DNA from: JAVJSD01 sp040219575
GTDB taxonomy: Bacteria > Planctomycetota > Planctomycetia > Pirellulales > Pirellulaceae
NCBI GenBank assembly: GCA_040219575.1
Contig: JAVJSD010000152.1
Span: forward strand, 1-64,000
Direction of reading: 5' to 3'
Length of the DNA: 64,000 nucleotides
The notes beneath the pieces are model-generated. The model was given only the letters and a program-made list of their open reading frames with translations. It searched no databases and was not told the origin of the DNA. This document shows, piece after piece, positions 1 to 7,430 of the stretch (positions are counted from its first letter, which is position 1; the number at the start of each line of letters is the position of its first letter). The position numbers and the translations under genes were made by a program.

Positions 1-138
1 ATCTCGACGGGGCCGCTGGAAGGAACCAACAACAAGATCAAAACCATGAAACGCCAGGCCTACGGATTCCGCGATCCCGAGTTCTTCCGACTCAAGATCC
101 TCGGCATTCACGAAACACAATACGCTTTAGTCGGATGA
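1..138 (+). CDS. ISL3-type transposase, C-terminal fragment (cut by window edge)
   Basis: Frame 1 is open from the first base to TGA at 136-138 and encodes 45 residues. They contain the stretch GPLEGTNNKIKTMKRQAYGF followed by RDPEFFRLKIL, which is the usual end of the DDE domain of ISL3-family transposases (the 'EG.NNKIK..KR.AYGFR' block). The glutamate of EGTN would be the third catalytic acid of the DDE triad. The start and most of the gene lie outside the window, so whether the element is complete cannot be told. The 246 bp after it (139-384) show no gene, and I could not identify a terminal inverted repeat. Confidence 0.85.
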   Translation: MSTGPLEGTNNKIKTMKRQAYGFRDPEFFRLKILGIHETQYALVG

Positions 139-384
139 ACCTCTTTTCCGACGCGCAACCCTCGAACTCGGCGGCGAAACCGCTTTCGCCCGTCGACAAA
201 AGACGGATTACCGGTCCCCAGGGCTTCAATTTGCCCGCGGAATTGCGCGACCGCCCAAAAATCGTTAGCCGGTCGAACCTCCTCGACCCTCCTCGACGTC
301 AACCGAACGAGTGAACAAACCGCACCTGTCCAACGTACATCGCCCCTGGAGTCGTATCGTGCCTTCCGGGAAGGAGGATCGGGC

Positions 385-732
385 ATGAACGTCGAATGTG
401 CGCAAGCCGATGGCTACAAGCTCGTCACCTGCAAAGGGAGGCTCACCGAGCTCACCCACACTCCCTTCGAGAACGAGGTCTACCCGCTGCTCGACGAAGA
501 GGGCGTCAGAATGGTCGTCGATCTTTCCGGCGCCGAGTGGATCAACTCGGAAGGCATCGCCGCGCTGGTGCGATTGGTCACCGAGGCGCGTAGCCGCAGT
601 TGCCAAGTTGTGTACGCGGCTCCGAATGCGTTCGTCGACCGGGTGCTTCGACAGATGCGACTGGACCAGTTTCTCGACATCGCCCTGTCCCGCGAGGAGG
701 CGGTCGCGAGGTTACTTGCGAGCGATGGCTAA
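385..732 (+). CDS. STAS-domain protein (anti-sigma factor antagonist type)
   Basis: The product is 115 residues, the size of a single STAS domain. The central stretch 'MVVDLSGAEWINSEGIAALVRL' type of sequence (about residues 42-63) matches the SpoIIAA/RsbV signature around the phospho-acceptor serine, with Ser in the INSEGI turn. Such proteins bind anti-sigma kinases and release a sigma factor, but no kinase or sigma gene lies nearby, so the partner is unknown. A strong ribosome-binding site (AAGGAGG, 371-377) sits 7 nt before the ATG and fixes the start. Its last codons overlap the start of the next gene, which suggests co-translation with the methyltransferase. Confidence 0.85.
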   Translation: MNVECAQADGYKLVTCKGRLTELTHTPFENEVYPLLDEEGVRMVVDLSGAEWINSEGIAALVRLVTEARSRSCQVVYAAPNAFVDRVLRQMRLDQFLDIALSREEAVARLLASDG

Positions 733-1213
733 GACCATCCGGTGCAGAGGGACATCGGGTGGTGGTTTTCTGACGCACGACGGCCACGTCGGCCAGCGTC
801 TTGCGAGGAAAGCAATCTTGGGTTTCTACTCCGAGGTCATCCTCCCCAGCTTCTACGACGTCGTCATGGATACACCGTTCCTAGCCAGGCATGGGCAGAA
901 GCATCTTGTCGGTGTTTCTGGCGAGGTCTTGGAAATCGGCGCCGGCACGGGCTTGAAGCTGCCGCACTACCTCAAGGGTGTTCGAAAGATCTCGACGGTT
1001 AATTCGAACCGTGGGATGAACAGGCGCCTACAGGCGAGGGGCAAGGCTACGGGGATGGAGGTCGACATGCGGGCTGCAAGCAGCGAGCAGCTTCCGTTCG
1101 AAGACGTGACTTTCGCCTCTATCGTCAGCACGCTGACGCTGTGCAGCATTTCCCGGCCGGGCCGTTGCAAGCAAACGAGGAGCAGGCTGGGCCGAGGCTT
1201 GGCCGCGCTATAG
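725..1213 (+). CDS. Class I SAM-dependent methyltransferase, probably 3'-truncated
   Basis: The frame from ATG 725 encodes about 162 residues. VLEIGAGTGLKLPHYL is motif I of the Rossmann methyltransferases, and SSEQLPFEDVTFASIVSTL followed by TLCSI is the usual motif II-IV region. In relatives (UbiE/COQ5-like, type 11) the text after TLCSI runs on through a 'P..ALRE..RVLKPGG' strand. Here it changes abruptly at about 1147 into an arginine-rich tail and stops at 1213, against the end of the convergent DUF1501 gene. I read this as loss of the last third of the gene, so it is probably inactive. The start overlaps the STAS gene by 8 nt. Confidence 0.6.
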   Translation: MAKTIRCRGTSGGGFLTHDGHVGQRLARKAILGFYSEVILPSFYDVVMDTPFLARHGQKHLVGVSGEVLEIGAGTGLKLPHYLKGVRKISTVNSNRGMNRRLQARGKATGMEVDMRAASSEQLPFEDVTFASIVSTLTLCSISRPGRCKQTRSRLGRGLAAL

Positions 1214-2503
1214 CAACTCGGAGATGACGTTCACTTCTTTGGTCACATCGACGATGGGGATCGGCCGTTCGATGTTGGGGACGCGGTTCTCATGCGTGTA
1301 ATCGATTCCGAGCAACGAGCAGACCGTGGCGAGAAAATCCACCACGCTGATGGGACGCTCGACGACTTCGGCAGCGTCGCGATCGGTGCGGCCGATGACC
1401 TGCCCGCCGCGAATTCCACCGCCGATGGCGACGCTGGTCCAGGCGCGGGCCCAGTGATTGCGCCCGCCGCCGCTGGTGATCTGCGGAGCGCGGCCAAACT
1501 CACCCATCCAGATCACCAGCGTCGAGTCGAGCCGTCCGCTCTGCTGAAGATCGTCGATCAAGGCCGCCATGCCCCGATCGGCTTCGGCCGACAGCGCGCC
1601 GGTGCGCGGAAAATTGTCGCGATGCGTGTCCCAGCCGACGCCGTCGCCCGAGACCACTTCTACGAATCGAACCCCCGATTCGACAAGCCGCCGGGCCATC
1701 AGACAGCCTTGGCCGAATCCGCCCCGACCGTACCGGTCACGCACTCCTTCGGGCTCCCGCGAAAGATCGAAAGCTTGCTTTTCCTGGGCGTTCATCAACC
1801 GCACCGCCCGGTCGAGGGCCGAGGCATGCGCCGTCGCCGATTCAGCGCGGTATGCCTCTTGGAACGAAGCATCGAACCGGCGGAGCAACGCGTATTGATC
1901 TTGGAACTCCTGCCGACTCGTCAAAGGCGCCAGGAAATCGGTCCCGCGCTGGGGATCGGTTACGTCCAGCGGTTGGTGGTCTGGTCCCAGAAAACCCGAA
2001 CGCGTGGCGTGGCGGGAGCCGCCGCCGATGCAGACGAAACTCGGCAGCGGAAAATCCCGGCGGCCCAGTTCGCGTGAGACGATTGCTCCCAGGCTGGGAA
2101 ATGCGACGCCGCCGGCCCGCTTTTGATAGCCGGTGTGGAGGTGGTAAGCCGCCAACTGATGATCCGACTCGACGGTGCTCATACTCCGCAGCAACGCGGC
2201 GTGCTGCATCAACTTGGCGAATTTCGGGAAGTGCTCGCTGATTTGAATGCCGGGAACGGAAGTGCTAATCGGCCGAAATTCGCCGCGAATGCGGTCCGGC
2301 GCCTCGGGCTTGAGGTCGAACGTGTCGAGGTGGCTCGGCCCGCCCGACATCCACAACAAGATGCACGACTTTGTTGGGGGCTGCTCGGCGGCGCATGCCG
2401 CGAGCCGTGGGAGCCAACCACAGATGGCGCCGCCTAGTGTGGCGCCGGTGAACGCGTTCGCCAGAAACGAGCGCCGCGAAGTTGGAGTTGGCATCGATTG
2501 CAT
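1208..2503 (-). CDS. DUF1501 family Tat-exported protein
   Basis: The product is about 431 residues. SRRSFLANAF near the N-terminus is a twin-arginine signal, followed by a small-residue hydrophobic segment, so the protein is exported folded. 'LWMSGGPSHLDTFDLKP', 'GWDTHRDNF' and 'WMGEFGRAP' are the conserved DUF1501 blocks, related to the alkaline phosphatase/sulfatase fold with likely metal-binding D and H residues. DUF1501 genes in planctomycetes regularly follow DUF1549/DUF1553 genes, as here: the partner ends 12 nt upstream. The biochemical role of the pair is not established. The ATG at 2503 was chosen because longer starts run into the upstream gene; ATG 2494 is the alternative. Confidence 0.88.
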   Translation of the reverse strand: MQSMPTPTSRRSFLANAFTGATLGGAICGWLPRLAACAAEQPPTKSCILLWMSGGPSHLDTFDLKPEAPDRIRGEFRPISTSVPGIQISEHFPKFAKLMQHAALLRSMSTVESDHQLAAYHLHTGYQKRAGGVAFPSLGAIVSRELGRRDFPLPSFVCIGGGSRHATRSGFLGPDHQPLDVTDPQRGTDFLAPLTSRQEFQDQYALLRRFDASFQEAYRAESATAHASALDRAVRLMNAQEKQAFDLSREPEGVRDRYGRGGFGQGCLMARRLVESGVRFVEVVSGDGVGWDTHRDNFPRTGALSAEADRGMAALIDDLQQSGRLDSTLVIWMGEFGRAPQITSGGGRNHWARAWTSVAIGGGIRGGQVIGRTDRDAAEVVERPISVVDFLATVCSLLGIDYTHENRVPNIERPIPIVDVTKEVNVISELL

Positions 2504-2514
2504 CCGTGGAAGCG

Positions 2515-4050
2515 TCAATGGTTCAGCATGAACTCGCTGCTCATCAGCAGCGTCCACGCGAGTTGCCGATATCCGGTGTGCCGCGCATCAGCCGTTTTCA
2601 GGTGGTCGCGGGCGAGCCGCCGTTCATCGGCCGTGGGACGACGACTCAGGACCGCCAGGAAAAGTTCGTCGATGGTTTCGTCCGATGAGTTCGCGTCCGC
2701 AGTCGCACGCGAAACCAGCGCGTCGAGATTGCGGCCCAGGAACTGCGGCGAGTTCATCAGCCGCAACACGTGGGGGATGCCCTGCTCGTAGCGAAGCGGA
2801 TCGGGATCGTCGGCCGCGGCGAAGAACTGGCAAAACTCGTGGCGGGCGCCCAAACGGGTGTTGATCCCCGGCGACTTGGCCGGCGGGCCGACAATCGCGA
2901 TCAGCGAATCGTACAACTGCGGCGGCGTCAGGACCTTGACCGACATGCGGGCGAATTGCTCCGCTTCGGCGTCGGCGCGATCACCGGGGCGGCTGGTCTG
3001 TTGATACGTGCGGCTGTTGACGATCGCCCGGCAAAGCAACTTCAGGTCGAATCCCGATTCCGCGAACCGCCGGCTGAGCGACTCCAGCAACTCCGCATGC
3101 GAAGGCTCGTTGCCGGCGTGCATGTCGTCGACCGGGTTGACGATCCCGCGGCCGAAAAAATGCCACCACATGCGATTGACCATCGCCCGGGCGAAATAGG
3201 GATTCTCGGGGGCGGTGATCCAACGGGCCAACGCCGCGCGATGCGTCGTGCGGGCTTCGGCCTCCCACGCCTGGCCCCCCAGGAATGTCGGCGGCTGGGG
3301 TTGAAACCCTTCGAGCATATCCGCCTCTTTGAGCGACGTGAGCGTCATCCGCGGATCGTCTTGCACGCCGGCCACATGAACTAACTTGGGACGGCCGGGC
3401 GTCTGAATCTGCGAAAAAAACGCCGCCATGCCCCAGTAATCTTCTTGCTTCCATGCGACAAAGGGATGGTCGTGGCACTGGGCGCAATTCAGCCGGACTC
3501 CCAGAAAATAGCGCGAACTGAGATCCGTCAGATCGGTGACGCCAAGTGGATTGCGGCCCTCGATCAGATACGTCACGGCCGGGTTTTCGTCCATCTTGCC
3601 GACGGCGGTCAGCAGATCGTAGGCGATCTCGTCCCAGCCGTCGTTGCGATTGAACCGGGCGGCCATCCAATCGGCGAAGCGATCGGTCTGCATCCGCTGT
3701 TCGTTGGCCAACGGCGAAATCAAATAACTCCGCCAGACATCGCCGAAGTGCTCGCCGAAGCGGGGGCTGGCCAAGAGCTTGTCGACATATCGGAAGCGCT
3801 TTTGAGGATCGGGGCTGTCGAGAAACTGGGCGGCCGACTCCGCCGAGGGAACGACGCCATGCACGTCCAGCGTCACGCGGCGCAAGAATTCCGCGTCGTC
3901 GGCTTGAGGAGCTCGTTGCAGTCCATCGGCATCCAAGCGGGATTGAATGCTGCGGTCGATCAACTCGCTGAGGTCCGCGGCCTCGTCAGCCTGCGAGGCC
4001 GATATCGAAACGTGAATCAGCAGCGCCGCGGCAACAAGGTTGCGCCACAT
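2515..4050 (-). CDS. DUF1549/DUF1553 domain protein without an N-terminal cytochrome domain
   Basis: The product is 511 residues. It starts with a signal peptide (to about residue 21). The DUF1549 half (about 25-230) contains 'LRRVTLDVHGVVPS' and a CAQCH motif (189-193) in 'LNCAQCHDHPF'. The DUF1553 half contains 'ARAMVNRMWWHFFGRGIVNPVDD' type sequence and 'AIVNSRTYQQTS'. The larger paralogue at 7431-9605 also carries a PSCyt1 haem domain, which is absent here. The family is nearly confined to Planctomycetes/Verrucomicrobia and is assumed to be periplasmic; its reaction is unknown. It is the first gene of a two-gene unit with the DUF1501 gene. Confidence 0.88.
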   Translation of the reverse strand: MWRNLVAAALLIHVSISASQADEAADLSELIDRSIQSRLDADGLQRAPQADDAEFLRRVTLDVHGVVPSAESAAQFLDSPDPQKRFRYVDKLLASPRFGEHFGDVWRSYLISPLANEQRMQTDRFADWMAARFNRNDGWDEIAYDLLTAVGKMDENPAVTYLIEGRNPLGVTDLTDLSSRYFLGVRLNCAQCHDHPFVAWKQEDYWGMAAFFSQIQTPGRPKLVHVAGVQDDPRMTLTSLKEADMLEGFQPQPPTFLGGQAWEAEARTTHRAALARWITAPENPYFARAMVNRMWWHFFGRGIVNPVDDMHAGNEPSHAELLESLSRRFAESGFDLKLLCRAIVNSRTYQQTSRPGDRADAEAEQFARMSVKVLTPPQLYDSLIAIVGPPAKSPGINTRLGARHEFCQFFAAADDPDPLRYEQGIPHVLRLMNSPQFLGRNLDALVSRATADANSSDETIDELFLAVLSRRPTADERRLARDHLKTADARHTGYRQLAWTLLMSSEFMLNH

Positions 4051-4107
4051 ACTCCGCCTTTCAATCCAGGGAGACCGTCAACCCGCGTTGATTGTAGCTG
4101 CAGAAAG

Positions 4108-4135
4108 TTCGGCCGTGCAATATTCGGCCGTGCAA
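4108..4135. repeat. Two direct copies of a 13-bp unit
   Basis: TTCGGCCGTGCAA occurs at 4108-4120 and again at 4123-4135, a period of 15 bp. The pair lies about 60-85 bp upstream of the minus-strand DUF1549/1553 start at 4050, where an operator could sit, but nothing else supports a regulatory role. Confidence 0.5.
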
Positions 4136-4186
4136 CAGACGAGGTCGCACGCACGGCGGCGGTTTCTCAAAACGGAGACCGGCGAA

Positions 4187-4807
4187 TCAAGCCGACTTCC
4201 AACGGACGCCGTAAAGCCAGCGTGCGGTGGTGGCAGGCGACTTCGCGACTTCACGTTCCTGTAGGGCGAGATTCAGCGACAGTTCGTCACCGTCGAGTCG
4301 CAGATGGTGGTCGATGCCGCCGGCGATGGACGCGTTGCTTGATCGCCGCTCAAGAATCAAGACTCCGTCGGCGTGGTTCGGCATGAGGACGGCGCGGTTG
4401 GGGGATTCGAGAACCCAATCGCCGTCCAAACTGATGTAGCGACTACCCAGCGTCTGGGGTGTGCCTCCGAAGCGGCAGGCGGCGTCGAAGAGGAAGCCGG
4501 CGAGGTCGGGGGATTCGTCGTGGCGAGGTTCGACACTGAGCGACCAGTGACTACGTCCCGCCATCCCGACCAACAGCGCCACGTGGCCCTGCTCCCCGCG
4601 CGATTCGAGGTGTAGTTGTTGCAGAGGCGGGCTCGCCGGCCAGTCCTGCGAGGCGTCGCCTTCCACCGAGCCGATCATCGGCCTGAAGCCGCTCTCGGAA
4701 ACGATTCCGACAACGTGCCCATAACGGTCGTCGCGCCGCTCGAACGCCACGCGCAGGCGGCGTGCGGCGCCAATCGGTATTTCGAGAGATTCCTGCAATT
4801 CGGACAC
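4187..4807 (-). CDS. Hypothetical protein
   Basis: The frame begins at GTG 4807 and gives 206 residues. No signal peptide, membrane segment or known catalytic motif is visible. The sequence looks like a compact soluble domain with many beta-type strands: 'RDDRYGHVVGIVSESGFRP' early, then 'SRYISLDGDWVLES' and 'DGVLILERR' in the second half. I do not recognise the family. It lies between the DUF1549/1553 unit and a zinc-ribbon membrane protein on the same strand, 58 bp after the latter's stop, so it may be co-transcribed with that gene. Base composition and lack of competing frames support real coding. Confidence 0.6.
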   Translation of the reverse strand: MSELQESLEIPIGAARRLRVAFERRDDRYGHVVGIVSESGFRPMIGSVEGDASQDWPASPPLQQLHLESRGEQGHVALLVGMAGRSHWSLSVEPRHDESPDLAGFLFDAACRFGGTPQTLGSRYISLDGDWVLESPNRAVLMPNHADGVLILERRSSNASIAGGIDHHLRLDGDELSLNLALQEREVAKSPATTARWLYGVRWKSA

Positions 4808-4865
4808 GCGGCTCGCGAGGATGGCGCCAACAAGGCGAGCATTGTTATCCGAATTCCTACTCCCT

Positions 4866-5549
4866 TCAAGGGACGGTGTCGGCCACCTTCACGCCATCGC
4901 GAAAGATGCGCAGCCGGTTCGGTCGGCCGTCCAGGTCGTCGTCCTCCTCCAGGATCACCGTGCCATCGGGACCGACCATCAGCTTGCGTTCCGTTTGTCC
5001 GTCGTCCGATCGAAAGACGGTGTCGCGGGGCAAGTCGTGCAGGGCCTTGAGCAATTCGTCGTGCGTCGGACGGGCCACGGGGGGGCGTTCCATGCCGGTG
5101 CGTCCCGCGCAATACGCCAAGCCGCTGGCTACCAGCATCAGCGCCACCGGCTTCCAGACCGAGACGCCCGAGGGGGCGTGCTGACCCGAGGCGCGTCGCC
5201 AGGATTCGCCGCTCCACGATTCGCTCGCGGCGTCGTCGGTCAGCTCCAATTCGCGCCGGAGCGATTCGGCCGCCTCCGCCGCGCGACCTTCGGGCACCTG
5301 CAGCACGTACAGACTTCGCCAGGCGCCATCAACGGCGTCGAATTCGCTATGGTGCAACACGTTGGTCGGCACGCCGTCGGCCTGCAGCAGATCGGCGAAG
5401 TAGCCGGTTTCGGCCAAATTGGCGAGCCGCGCCACCGAGGTCCAGCGGGCAGCGGTTTCGCGGGCGAGACTTCCCCCGCAGGCCGGACACGTGGTGGACG
5501 GCGCGTGGGACGCGACGATTTCAACACGACAATGAGGACACAACTCCAT
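4866..5549 (-). CDS. Zinc-ribbon, DUF2007-like membrane protein
   Basis: The product is 227 residues from ATG 5549, which has AGGAG about 9 nt upstream. CPHC and CPAC near the N-terminus (about residues 4-7 and 22-25) form a zinc ribbon. It is followed by 'VARLANLAETGYFADLLQADGVP', which resembles the start of DUF2007 domains (putative signal-transducing proteins, about 70 residues). One transmembrane helix follows (near 'VALMLVASGLAYCAG'). The C-terminal domain contains 'LMVGPDGTVILEEDDDLDGRPNRLRIF', which may bind calcium through its acidic turn. The role is unknown; it is divergent from the secreted protein at 5751. Confidence 0.65.
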   Translation of the reverse strand: MELCPHCRVEIVASHAPSTTCPACGGSLARETAARWTSVARLANLAETGYFADLLQADGVPTNVLHHSEFDAVDGAWRSLYVLQVPEGRAAEAAESLRRELELTDDAASESWSGESWRRASGQHAPSGVSVWKPVALMLVASGLAYCAGRTGMERPPVARPTHDELLKALHDLPRDTVFRSDDGQTERKLMVGPDGTVILEEDDDLDGRPNRLRIFRDGVKVADTVP

Positions 5550-5750
5550 GGGCGGCGCTCCTGTTGTCATTCGCGGGGCGATTGCCGCAAAGGGCACTTG
5601 TCTTGATCGAACAATACTCCGTAGTGCCGGTTCAATTATGCGAACCGGCTCGTCAGGTTTCCAGTCTCTCCGTCGCCCTGGGGGGTGCGCAGCCTGGACA
5701 CTCCTCGACCATGCCGGCCATAATCGCGATATGCCGCTTCGAATTCCCAA

Positions 5751-6689
5751 ATGAAGACCCACACCATGCCTGCTAACCGTTCGCCCCTATGCGGCGGGAC
5801 CGTCGCCCTGACCGCGCTGTTGTTGGTGTTGCTGGCCCCCTCGCTGCGGGCCGAGACGCTGCTGCGCTGGAAGTTCCAGCAAGGCCAGCGACTGCACGTC
5901 ACCGTCGAGCAGGCGACTCGCCTGGAGACCACGGCCGGCCCCAAACCTCGCGAGATGAAGGTCGACACGACGATGGAAATGGACTGGCAGGTGAACGCGG
6001 TCGACGACGGCGGAACGGCCGAGATGACGCAAACGATCACGCGGTTGAAGATGCGGATGGAGACGCTTGGCGCGGCGCCGGTCGAATTCGACACCGCGTC
6101 CGAAGAGCAACCGACCGGAACTGCGCGTTACTTCATTGCGGCCTCACGCGTGGTGGGAGTCGAATTGAAAGTCGCCATGACCGCCCGTGGAGAAATCACG
6201 TCCGTCTCCCTATCCGACGACGCCAAGAAGCTGCTCGATGAGGCGCTGGCGGGGACGTCGCTGCCGGCATTGTTTTCCAGCGAGGGACTCACCGCCACGC
6301 TCAAGCAGACGGCGACCGCGCTGCCGGAAGAAGCTGTTGATCTAGGCGACACCTGGGAGACATCGACTTCCTCGAAATTGCCGATTGGCGAGGTTCGACA
6401 AATGACGACCTATACGTACGCCGGCAGTCGCGACCACGACGGGCGCATGCTCGACGCCATCGACCTCAAATCGCAATTGCAACTCAGCCCGTCGCCCAAG
6501 GATGCGGAGAACGCCGCGCAAATCAAGGAGCAGGAGCACACCGGCACGCTGTGGTTCGACGCTGAGGCGGGGCGGTTTGTGGAGTCGAACGTCTCGCAGA
6601 AGTTGGTCACCGAAAGCCCGTACCGTGGCACGCAAGTTCGCGTCTCCGCCACGACCAGCCAGACGACGACCTTCCGCGCCGGCGAGTGA
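5751..6689 (+). CDS. Secreted DUF6263-like protein
   Basis: The product is 312 residues (the start could instead be ATG 5766). A hydrophobic signal peptide ends near 'SLRAETLLRWKF'. The mature part has the layout of DUF6263 proteins seen in planctomycetes: a 'W.F..G......V.....' opening, a long amphipathic middle with 'ARGEITSVSLSDDAKKLLDEAL', and a beta-rich end with 'GTLWFDAEAGRFVESNVSQK' that is shared with LolA-like sheets. I infer a periplasmic, possibly lipid- or protein-binding role; no function is known. A short palindromic element follows the stop codon, before the SRPBCC gene. Confidence 0.7.
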   Translation: MKTHTMPANRSPLCGGTVALTALLLVLLAPSLRAETLLRWKFQQGQRLHVTVEQATRLETTAGPKPREMKVDTTMEMDWQVNAVDDGGTAEMTQTITRLKMRMETLGAAPVEFDTASEEQPTGTARYFIAASRVVGVELKVAMTARGEITSVSLSDDAKKLLDEALAGTSLPALFSSEGLTATLKQTATALPEEAVDLGDTWETSTSSKLPIGEVRQMTTYTYAGSRDHDGRMLDAIDLKSQLQLSPSPKDAENAAQIKEQEHTGTLWFDAEAGRFVESNVSQKLVTESPYRGTQVRVSATTSQTTTFRAGE

Positions 6690-6694
6690 TCTCT

Positions 6695-6719
6695 CCGATG
6701 CTGGCGGCGTCGGCTACGG
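6695..6719. repeat. Intergenic palindrome, family B (single copy)
   Basis: CCGATGCTGGCGGCGTCGGC plus TACGG at 6695-6719 matches the element seen twice at 63674-63854 with a few substitutions. The core CGATGCTG-G-CAGCATCG of the other copies is a hairpin; here the right half has changed to CGGCGTCG. It lies between two co-oriented genes. Confidence 0.6.
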
Positions 6720-6731
6720 ACGATTGCCTTG

Positions 6732-7265
6732 ATGAATGCCGTTTCTCCTGTTTCGGTTGTTCGGCACCCCACGCGGCGGGGCGTGTACCGCCTCACGACC
6801 GAACTTCGCGTACCGGCGCCGATCGACGAGGTATTCCCCTTCTTCGCCGACGCGCTGAATCTCGAGGAGATCACGCCTCCCTGGCTCAACTTTCGCGTGC
6901 TGACGACGCCGCCGATCGAAATGCGGGTGGGGACGCTGATCGACTACAAGCTGCGACTGCACGGCGTGCCGGTCCGCTGGAGAACGCGGATCAGCGATTG
7001 GGAGCCGCCGCATCGATTCGTCGACGAGCAACTGCGCGGGCCCTATCGCCTGTGGCGGCACGAACACACCTTCAAGGCCCTTGGCGAGGAAACGCTGATT
7101 CGCGATCAGGTCGACTATCGCGTCCCCGGCGGGGCGATCGTCCATCGCCTGCTGGTCGGCCGCGACGTCCGCATGATCTTCGAGTACCGCCACGAATTGT
7201 TGACGAACAAGTGGAATCGCCGTACTTCGTCAATTGAGTCGGAATCATCCGCGGACATCCGTTGA
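6732..7265 (+). CDS. SRPBCC (START-like) family protein
   Basis: The product is 177 residues from ATG 6732 (a TTG immediately before it is in frame). The domain starts with 'VYRLTTELRVPAPIDEVFPFFADALNLEEITPPWLNF', which is the first strand and helix of the helix-grip fold. It continues with 'GTLIDYKLRLHGVPVRWRTRISDWEPPHRFVDEQLRGPYRLWRHEHTF', typical of the CoxG/SRPBCC group sometimes annotated as a ligand-binding or cell-division-inhibitor-like protein. No signal peptide is seen, so it acts in the cytoplasm. The ligand cannot be predicted. It stands alone, with 165 bp before the next gene. Confidence 0.8.
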   Translation: MNAVSPVSVVRHPTRRGVYRLTTELRVPAPIDEVFPFFADALNLEEITPPWLNFRVLTTPPIEMRVGTLIDYKLRLHGVPVRWRTRISDWEPPHRFVDEQLRGPYRLWRHEHTFKALGEETLIRDQVDYRVPGGAIVHRLLVGRDVRMIFEYRHELLTNKWNRRTSSIESESSADIR

Positions 7266-7430
7266 CGCAGCGCGAATGAATGAGAACCTGAATCGGTTAG
7301 CATGCCATTAGCGTTTATCAGCGGTTTCCCCTGCTCTGGGTGCGGTTGAATTCGGTTGCGGCAACGGCGGCAAAGTTGGTATCCTGGGAAGTCCTCCCGC
7401 CCCACCCCATTTCGGTCGTCCCGCCTGCCG

